Source: an uncultured Lachnospiraceae bacterium
GTDB taxonomy: Bacteria; Bacillota; Clostridia; Lachnospirales; Lachnospiraceae
DNA: 6,677 nucleotides
Direction of reading: 5' to 3'
Assembly: GCA_905236925.1 (NCBI GenBank)
Contig: CAJOQS010000039.1
Location: forward strand, 1 to 6,677
This document shows positions 1 through 4,762 of this stretch, piece by piece; position 1 is the stretch's first letter; the number at the start of each line of letters is the position of its first letter. The notes beneath the pieces are model-generated. The model saw only the letters and a list, made by a program, of their open reading frames with translations. It made no database searches and was not told the origin of the DNA. Both the position numbers and the translations under genes were made by a program.

Positions 1-6
1 TACTAG

Positions 7-40
7 AAAATCAGCCTCCGCTTGCGCGGGGGCTGATTTT
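7..40 (-). terminator. Intrinsic terminator after glyA, probably bidirectional
   Basis: Positions 7-21 pair with 26-40 in a 15-base-pair stem with a single G-T wobble. The loop at 25-22 reads GCAA on the minus strand, a GNRA tetraloop closed by a C-G pair, which is very stable. The base of the stem is four A-T pairs, so transcripts from either side end in a short U run (TTTT, at 10-7 on the minus strand and 37-40 on the plus strand). It lies 55 bases after the glyA stop. The U tract is short and breaks off into CTAGTA, so efficiency is not certain. Confidence 0.85.
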
Positions 41-42
41 GT

Positions 43-72
43 GTCACGCCGGGGTACTTCCGGGGCCGTGAC
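43..72 (-). other. Inverted repeat between glyA and its terminator
   Basis: GTCACG at 43-48 is the exact inverse of CGTGAC at 67-72, and nested CCGG elements between them can also pair. The transcript could fold this into a hairpin directly before the terminator hairpin. It lacks its own U tract, so it is not a second terminator; it might protect the 3' end of the mRNA or be chance. Confidence 0.4.
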
Positions 73-95
73 TTCCTTATATCTTTATTCTCTTC

Positions 96-1337
96 TCACT
101 GCTTCAGCGGATATGCATCCGTCAGCATTCTTGTGATCGAAAGGGCCTGTGAATGATCGCCCTGAGGATTCTTAAGAACGATACCTATTGCCTCCGCAAC
201 AAGCTCCATATCCTTCTCCTTGAAGCCGCGGCTTGTTACTGCGGGAGAGCCGAGCCTTATGCCGCTCGTAACAAAGGTCGACTGAGGATCGTTGGGAACC
301 GCGTTCTTGTTAACGGTGATGTTGACCTCCTGAAGAAGGGCTTCCGCCTCTTTTCCGGTCATGTTGATGTTCTGAAGGTCAACGAGCATCAGATGATTGT
401 CCGTTCCTCCCGAAACAAGGTTGAATCCGCGCTTCTTAAGTCCTTCCGCAAGGGCTGCGGCATTCTTAATGATCTGTCCCGCATATTCCTTGAACTCGGG
501 CTTGAGTGCTTCTCCGAGGCAGACAGCCTTTGCAGCGATGACATGCATGAGCGGGCCGCCCTGGATTCCGGGGAATACAGCCTTGTTGAACTTGTGCTCC
601 TTAGCGAATTCCTCATCGGAAAGGATCAGGCCGCCTCTGGGTCCGCGAAGGGTCTTGTGGATTGTGGCCGTGGTAACATGAGCGTAGGGGATGGGGCTCA
701 TATGATATCCGGTAGCAACCAGACCTGCAATATGAGCGATATCCGCCATCAGGTAAGCGCCGCATTTATCGGCGATCTCACGGAATCTCTTAAAATCGAT
801 GGCTCTTGCGTATGCGCTGGCTCCGCAAATGATCAGCTTGGGCTTGCATTCCATCGCAATGCGCTCAACCTCGTCATAATCGATATAGCCGTTGGCATCA
901 ACACCGTAGGGAACGCACTTATAGTACATTCCGGAAATATTGTAGGGTGAACCGTGTGTAAGATGTCCGCCGTCCGCAAGGCTCATTCCCATGTAGGTGT
1001 CGCCCGGCTGAAGGAGCGCCGTCTCGACAGCCTGGTTTGCCTGGCTTCCCGAATGGGGCTGGACATTGGCATAGGTACATCCGAAAAGCTTCTTTGCGCG
1101 TTCGATCGCAAGTGTTTCCACCTGATCGACGTATTCGCAGCCGCCGTAATAACGGTGGCCCGGATAGCCTTCGGCGTACTTGTTGGTGAGCGGGCTTCCC
1201 ATGGCAGCCATAACTGCCTTGCTGACAAAGTTCTCGGAAGCGATCAGCTCAATGTGATCGTTCTGCCGCTGCATCTCTCTGGTAATGGACGCCGCAACTT
1301 CAGGATCAACCGCCTTGATCTCGTCATAGTTGTACAT
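96..1337 (-). CDS. glyA: Serine hydroxymethyltransferase
   Basis: This pyridoxal-phosphate enzyme interconverts L-serine plus tetrahydrofolate with glycine plus 5,10-methylenetetrahydrofolate, the main source of glycine and one-carbon units; it is cytosolic and normally dimeric in bacteria. The 413 residues match the usual bacterial length. Visible landmarks: IELIASENFVS (29-39); YAEGYPGHRYYGG (54-66) with Glu56 and Tyr64 of the active site; HSGSQAN (95-101), the phosphate-binding region; ADIAHIAGL (198-206) with Asp199 contacting the cofactor ring and His202; HKTLRGPRGG (227-236) with Lys228 as the Schiff-base lysine; and SGIRLGSPAVTSRG (358-371) with Arg361 binding the substrate carboxylate. 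The residues before Lys228 read TTATIHK rather than the common TTTTHK. The ATG at 1337-1335 has a strong ribosome binding site nine bases upstream. The gene follows the coiled-coil gene by 56 bases and is followed by a terminator. The identification is secure. Confidence 0.98.
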   Translation of the reverse strand: MYNYDEIKAVDPEVAASITREMQRQNDHIELIASENFVSKAVMAAMGSPLTNKYAEGYPGHRYYGGCEYVDQVETLAIERAKKLFGCTYANVQPHSGSQANQAVETALLQPGDTYMGMSLADGGHLTHGSPYNISGMYYKCVPYGVDANGYIDYDEVERIAMECKPKLIICGASAYARAIDFKRFREIADKCGAYLMADIAHIAGLVATGYHMSPIPYAHVTTATIHKTLRGPRGGLILSDEEFAKEHKFNKAVFPGIQGGPLMHVIAAKAVCLGEALKPEFKEYAGQIIKNAAALAEGLKKRGFNLVSGGTDNHLMLVDLQNINMTGKEAEALLQEVNITVNKNAVPNDPQSTFVTSGIRLGSPAVTSRGFKEKDMELVAEAIGIVLKNPQGDHSQALSITRMLTDAYPLKQ

Positions 1338-1346
1338 AATCTTTCT

Positions 1347-1352
1347 CTCCTT
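1347..1352 (-). promoter_or_regulatory. Ribosome binding site of glyA
   Basis: AAGGAG on the minus strand lies nine bases before the ATG at 1337-1335 and is by far the strongest Shine-Dalgarno match in the window. It sits in an almost pure purine tract (about 1338-1371). This fixes the glyA start. Confidence 0.85.
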
Positions 1353-1393
1353 TTCTTTTTTTCCTTTTTATCTTTACTTTATTACACACATCT

Positions 1394-2563
1394 TTATTCG
1401 ATCCCGTTCTTCCTGAGGATCTCGTTGATCATGTCCTCCCTGCCCGCATACTTGGCCTTAAGAGCCTCGATCTCGTTCATGGCGCTGTCCTGCTGCCTGA
1501 TGTTATAATCTATTCTCGCACGCAGCTTGTTGCGCCTTCTTGAGACGGCATCCTTGAAATCAGCCATCTCCACCCGGTCAAGAAAGACCTCCGGCTGGCA
1601 TATCCACGCATCGGCGCGCTCCATCCCGGCTTTGTTGAGTGCATCCATCATTCTGGCCGTATAGTTCTCAAGTAGCTGCGTGTTCTTCAGGAACTTTTTC
1701 TCCTCTTCCTTCTGCGCCTGATAGCTTTCCCATACAAAGCGGAGCTCCTGAAGGCTGTTAACATTGTATTTGTCGTATGAATAATCGAGCAGGCTCGTGG
1801 TATTGACGTATTTTATCTTGACCTTGTTCAAGAGGATATTCGCGCGGTTCATCTTGTATTCGCTCCTCTTGATCTCCGTTTTGCACGCTCCCACCGCATA
1901 GACGAAGTATAAGATATATCCGAGGACCGCGATGCCCGTGATAAAGAAGGGCACCGTGAAATCCTTGCGCGTATGTTCCGAAAGAACGATCAGAAGTATG
2001 AAAATAAGCAGTGCCGCAAAAACGATCCCGTACGAAAGCTTGTAAAGAAAGTCCTTCTTGTTCTGGGAATGATCCTTTTCATAGGATATGCTGCCCTTTT
2101 CACCTTCGAGGTTTCGCATATCGTCCCTTATGAGATTAAGATAATTCTCGTGCCGCTCAAGCTCCGTGATCTTCCGGGGGAACTCCCTCGAATAAAACTG
2201 CATTGTGTGGTAGAGATCCGAACGGAGCCTTTTTTCTCCCTTCTGGAACCTCTCTCTCTCGGCATCCAGCGACAGCATCATCCTGGCCGAATCCGCGATA
2301 TCTCTCCTGTCGCCTTCGTCCATCTGCTCAAAGCGCTGAATGTCAGCCAGATATTGTGTTATCTGACCGTATTCGACCTTTATCTCCTCCTGCTGCATCC
2401 GCAGGTATGTCACCTGCTCGCACAATTCCCCGGTGATCTTCGCGAGGTCACCTTCGCCGATCTTTTCAGCCTTGCCGGCAGCAAGCGCCTGTCCGACCGT
2501 CATATATGTATAATCCGGTTCCTGTACCTCAGGAGTACTCTTCTTCCTGTTAAACAATCCCAT
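1394..2563 (-). CDS. Coiled-coil protein with a two-helix membrane hairpin
   Basis: The 389-residue frame starts at ATG 2563-2561, 19 bases after the TPR gene stop, with AGGG nine bases upstream as a modest ribosome binding site, and ends at TAA 1396-1394. The N-terminus (MGLFNRKKST) is basic and not a signal peptide. Residues about 40-170 are highly charged and helical, probably coiled coil. Two hydrophobic helices follow: about 174-196 (IVFAALLIFILLIVL) and about 203-225 (FFITGIAVLGYILYFVYAVG), separated by a short polar turn (SEHTRKDF). Lysine and arginine flank the pair on both outer sides (KKDFLYK before, CKTEIKR after), so both ends should face the cytoplasm. Residues about 230-389 are again long charged helices, including a QKEEEKK stretch and a basic RRRNKLRAR segment (342-350). 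I recognise no enzyme motif. Proteins like this are sometimes labelled 'viral A-type inclusion protein' in Clostridia only because of the coiled coil. A membrane anchor for the cluster's cytoplasmic proteins is a reasonable inference. Confidence 0.87.
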   Translation of the reverse strand: MGLFNRKKSTPEVQEPDYTYMTVGQALAAGKAEKIGEGDLAKITGELCEQVTYLRMQQEEIKVEYGQITQYLADIQRFEQMDEGDRRDIADSARMMLSLDAERERFQKGEKRLRSDLYHTMQFYSREFPRKITELERHENYLNLIRDDMRNLEGEKGSISYEKDHSQNKKDFLYKLSYGIVFAALLIFILLIVLSEHTRKDFTVPFFITGIAVLGYILYFVYAVGACKTEIKRSEYKMNRANILLNKVKIKYVNTTSLLDYSYDKYNVNSLQELRFVWESYQAQKEEEKKFLKNTQLLENYTARMMDALNKAGMERADAWICQPEVFLDRVEMADFKDAVSRRRNKLRARIDYNIRQQDSAMNEIEALKAKYAGREDMINEILRKNGIE

Positions 2564-2566
2564 TGT

Positions 2567-2607
2567 CCGATGCCCTGCCTTCTCAGCCCTCGCCTGCCGA
2601 TGCCCTG
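2567..2607. repeat. 11-base direct repeat at the TPR/coiled-coil gene junction
   Basis: CCGATGCCCTG (plus strand) occurs at 2567-2577 and again at 2597-2607, exactly 30 bases apart. The upstream copy in transcription order encodes part of the TPR protein's last residues; the other lies between the genes and supplies the AGGG that serves as the coiled-coil gene's ribosome binding site. It may be a remnant of a small tandem duplication. Confidence 0.6.
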
Positions 2608-3425
2608 TATGTCGTCTTAAGGACGGTTATCATCTCATCGGCGAGTCTGTCAAATTCAGATGTTCTCCCCTGCTGATAGAGTACCTTAAGCCTGTCGAGC
2701 TGGTCAAGTCCGCCGCCTGCCTCGACTCTCGATATCGCATTCTCAAGTCCCTCTTCAAGATGGTTCAGGAACTCGCCGTTATCCAGAAGTCTTGCGGCCT
2801 CCTTAATATAATCGTTTTCGCGGTGTCCGAGCTTCAGGGAATAGAAATAACACTTCAGCGATTCCTCGGAATCATTATGCTCGTAAGCCTCGCGGAACAT
2901 ATCTACCGCAAGGTCGTAACGCCCGCTTCTAATATATATCACTCCAAGATTATGGAGGATATTGCCGTATTCGGTCTTTTCGAGAGAAGCGCTTTCGGGT
3001 GATGCCATGATCCCCCTGTATTCCTTGAGCGCCTCAGCATAGAAGCCTCCCGCGAGATACCGGTCGGCCCTTCGTTTTCTCCTGCCCACCGGTGACATTC
3101 CGGACAGCTCGTCCAGTTCACGGCATATCTGACGGATCTCGCTCTCGTCGTAATAATCTCCGGTACAGAATATAACGACAAGACGGCTCTTAAGATCGGA
3201 CCTCGTAAGGATCAGCTGCTCCAGAAGCTCCCCTCTTTCGGGGAAACCGAGCTCATCCTTGATAAACAGGGCCATTTCACGGTCGATGACACTTTCATCG
3301 AGCATGTCAAGCTCCGAACGCAGGCAATAGCAAAGCTCCTCGATCGTAAATATCCTTACGCCCGAGGTTTTGATCACATATGGCTTTTCGGCTTTTCTGC
3401 CCGCGCAGAGAATTACCTTTCCCAT
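2583..3425 (-). CDS. Tetratricopeptide repeat (TPR) protein with an unnamed N-terminal domain
   Basis: The 280-residue frame starts at ATG 3425-3423, which shares its A with the TGA stop of the upstream gene (TGATG), and ends at TGA 2585-2583. Residues 1-110 form a domain I cannot name: a beta start (GKVILCAG), then VRIFTIEELCYCLRSEL, a helix with LFIKDELGF, a leucine-rich helix, and VVIFCTGDYYDESEI. Three cysteines (C7, C32, C34) are here but not in a clear metal-binding pattern. A basic linker GRRKRRADR (114-122) leads into TPR-like helices: about 118-140 (YLAGGFYAEALKEY) and a canonical unit at about 153-186 (LHNLGVIYIRSGRYDLAVDMFREAY), followed by further helices to about 270. TPRs bind peptides or other proteins, so an adaptor role for the neighbouring products is inferred. 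There is no signal peptide or membrane segment, so it is cytoplasmic. The upstream sequence lacks a strong ribosome binding site, consistent with translation coupled to the actin-like gene. Confidence is high for a real TPR gene and low for any specific role. Confidence 0.88.
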   Translation of the reverse strand: MGKVILCAGRKAEKPYVIKTSGVRIFTIEELCYCLRSELDMLDESVIDREMALFIKDELGFPERGELLEQLILTRSDLKSRLVVIFCTGDYYDESEIRQICRELDELSGMSPVGRRKRRADRYLAGGFYAEALKEYRGIMASPESASLEKTEYGNILHNLGVIYIRSGRYDLAVDMFREAYEHNDSEESLKCYFYSLKLGHRENDYIKEAARLLDNGEFLNHLEEGLENAISRVEAGGGLDQLDRLKVLYQQGRTSEFDRLADEMITVLKTTYRASAGEG

Positions 3426-3427
3426 CA
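3423..3427 (-). promoter_or_regulatory. Stop-start overlap TGATG coupling the actin-like and TPR genes
   Basis: The TGA stop (3427-3425) and the ATG start (3425-3423) share one base. The preceding bases (GCTTAAGATC on the minus strand) offer no strong Shine-Dalgarno match, so the TPR gene is probably translated by ribosomes that terminate and restart here. This would tie the amount of the two proteins together. Confidence 0.7.
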
Positions 3428-4750
3428 GATCTTAAGCACCTGCTCCCAAATTTTATGATTTGATCTGTAGATCTCTCCAAATCCCATATCCCGCACCGTG
3501 ATAACGCATGTATCCCTGTCCGGAAACCTGAGCCTTATGTTCAGACGCACGCTCCTGTCAGGTCTGACATTAAGCGTCTCGAGTGTGACTATTGCACAGA
3601 TAAAGTCCTTTTTCAGAGCGTTGTGGACAATGAAATCCAGCTCGTTTGTTTTATCCATAATGACTTCTATCTCGCAGGCCGCTTCATCACAAAGCTGCCC
3701 GATCGAAACAAGCTCTTTTTCCTGATACGAACCTCCGGACAGGGCTCTTATCGCGATGCTGCTCTTGAGCACCCTGTCCCCGACAAGCAGATAGTTCTGG
3801 GCTCCGCCGTTAAGCAGAAGGTCCGCCGCGTATCCGGCTCCCTTCACATACAGGTTCTGGCCCCTGAAAACGCGCCTTCCGTTGCAGAGATTCTTAAGGA
3901 TATTATCTGCCCATGCGCTCTCGAATCCGGCTCCGGTAAAATACAGACCCGATATGATCTGCTTGTTCAGAACCGCCGAGGCCGTGTTCTCAAAGGCAAA
4001 CATAAGCCTGTCAGTCTCTTCCGGAGCAAGCATCTTATAATTTACCTTGGAAGTGAGATCCGTTTTCTCGGCAACGACCGTGATCGGTTCGCTCCTTCTT
4101 CCGAAGCTCAGCTTGTAGAATACAAATTCGTCATGGTCGAAGTCAAAAAGTCCGACGTCATTGATCCAGATATCCTTGTTCTGGGAAACCGAATAATACA
4201 TGAAGCTCTCAAGATGAGTTATCATCCTGATACGGTCCGAGCGAATGCCGAGAAGCTCCACGGCAGAAGTTAAATTACGTTTTAAGTTCTCGTCAATGCT
4301 CTTTACAGTAAATACTACACCTGTAATCTTGGCAACGGAAAACTTCGCTTTGAACGCTGCGAACATTCTTCTGAAGAATCTCTCAAGGAGGATATCGGCA
4401 GCGTATGTCTGCCCGAAGATCTCAATCGTTCCGTTCGAGCAGGCCAGTGAAACCAGTCCGTTGATCCTGCGGAATTCCTCATTCTGACCCGGAAGGGGAG
4501 CATATGAGGCAGCTTCCTCACCGAAGAGCCAGTCGTTTCCTCCGGAAAAAGCGCACAGCTCGGTAGGGATCCTGAATTTTGCGGGATCCTTTGAAAGGCT
4601 CGCCGAAAAGAGCTCTGACTCCTCCGTATAGTAGCAGAGCTGGGTAAAATCATCGGTGAGGTCTATCCCCACAAGCACGGCCTTTTCGTTTTCCAACGTT
4701 TTTCCTTTCTGTGCGTCCGGCAGCCCATCAGATCCGTCGGGCATAACCAC
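3425..4750 (-). CDS. DUF5716-like protein with a degenerate actin/Hsp70-type fold
   Basis: The frame opens with GTG at 4750-4748 (441 residues). Motifs, in that numbering, follow the order of an actin/Hsp70 ATPase domain: a phosphate-1-like strand-loop VGIDLTDDFTQ (27-37); IPTELCAF (61-68), like the 'PS-VAF' strand of Hsp70; FGEEAASY (76-83); GVVFTVKS (144-151), like the strand ending in 'VPA'; LESFMYYSV (180-188), like the 'EPTAAA' helix; GLFDFDHDEFVFYKL (200-214) where phosphate 2 would be; GLYFTGAG (268-275), like the adenosine loop; and VKGAGYAADLL (302-312), like the 'A-GAA' helix. Residues 320-441 form an extra C-terminal domain that I recognise as DUF5716-like, ending in RDMGFGEIYRS. 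No membrane helix or signal peptide is present. The phosphate-2 loop lacks the usual glycines, so ATP hydrolysis is doubtful. The start is uncertain: GTG 4750, ATG 4744 or TTG 4696 are possible, and TTG has the best ribosome binding site and places the protein start just before phosphate 1. The gene overlaps the TPR gene by one base. Function is unknown. Confidence 0.85.
   Translation of the reverse strand: MVMPDGSDGLPDAQKGKTLENEKAVLVGIDLTDDFTQLCYYTEESELFSASLSKDPAKFRIPTELCAFSGGNDWLFGEEAASYAPLPGQNEEFRRINGLVSLACSNGTIEIFGQTYAADILLERFFRRMFAAFKAKFSVAKITGVVFTVKSIDENLKRNLTSAVELLGIRSDRIRMITHLESFMYYSVSQNKDIWINDVGLFDFDHDEFVFYKLSFGRRSEPITVVAEKTDLTSKVNYKMLAPEETDRLMFAFENTASAVLNKQIISGLYFTGAGFESAWADNILKNLCNGRRVFRGQNLYVKGAGYAADLLLNGGAQNYLLVGDRVLKSSIAIRALSGGSYQEKELVSIGQLCDEAACEIEVIMDKTNELDFIVHNALKKDFICAIVTLETLNVRPDRSVRLNIRLRFPDRDTCVITVRDMGFGEIYRSNHKIWEQVLKI
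4703..4708 (-). promoter_or_regulatory. Likely ribosome binding site for a TTG start at 4696-4694
   Basis: On the minus strand AAAGGA lies six bases before the in-frame TTG at 4696-4694 (codon 19 of the longest frame). The alternative starts, GTG 4750 and ATG 4744, have only weak GGA-like matches upstream. Starting at TTG gives a 423-residue protein beginning about eight residues before the phosphate-1 strand, which is how actin-fold proteins normally begin. The 18 residues upstream (rich in G, D, P, K) show no feature of that fold. This is inference from spacing, not proof. Confidence 0.5.
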
Positions 4751-4762
4751 GTCCGGTCATAT

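Noticed and set aside
153..950. Long plus-strand frame (265 codons) opposite glyA
   Set aside because: It is wholly antisense to the secure glyA gene, has no ribosome binding site and no recognisable domain; it follows from glyA codon usage. The same applies to the frames at 397-681 and 954-1508.
1338..1393. A riboswitch (for example glycine or tetrahydrofolate) before glyA
   Set aside because: The gap is only 56 bases of purine-rich, hairpin-free sequence, too short and unstructured for either class.
1370..1400. A possible promoter for glyA around TAATAA upstream of the start
   Set aside because: The hexamer 17 bases before it is ACGGGA, a poor -35, and the extended -10 TG is not correctly spaced.
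1973..2620. Plus-strand frame with a hydrophobic stretch opposite the coiled-coil gene
   Set aside because: It is antisense to a well-supported coding region; the hydrophobic segment is a by-product of the opposite strand and no start signal is present.
3623..4273. Plus-strand frame of 216 codons opposite the actin-like gene
   Set aside because: The protein has no recognisable domain and the minus-strand frame carries clear ordered motifs; it is a shadow.
3421..4734. An 11-base sequence (CCCATCAGATC) shared by 3421-3431 and 4724-4734, both near gene starts
   Set aside because: With several such matches expected by chance in 6.7 kb and the copies 1.3 kb apart, it is not significant; only the first copy contains a used start codon.
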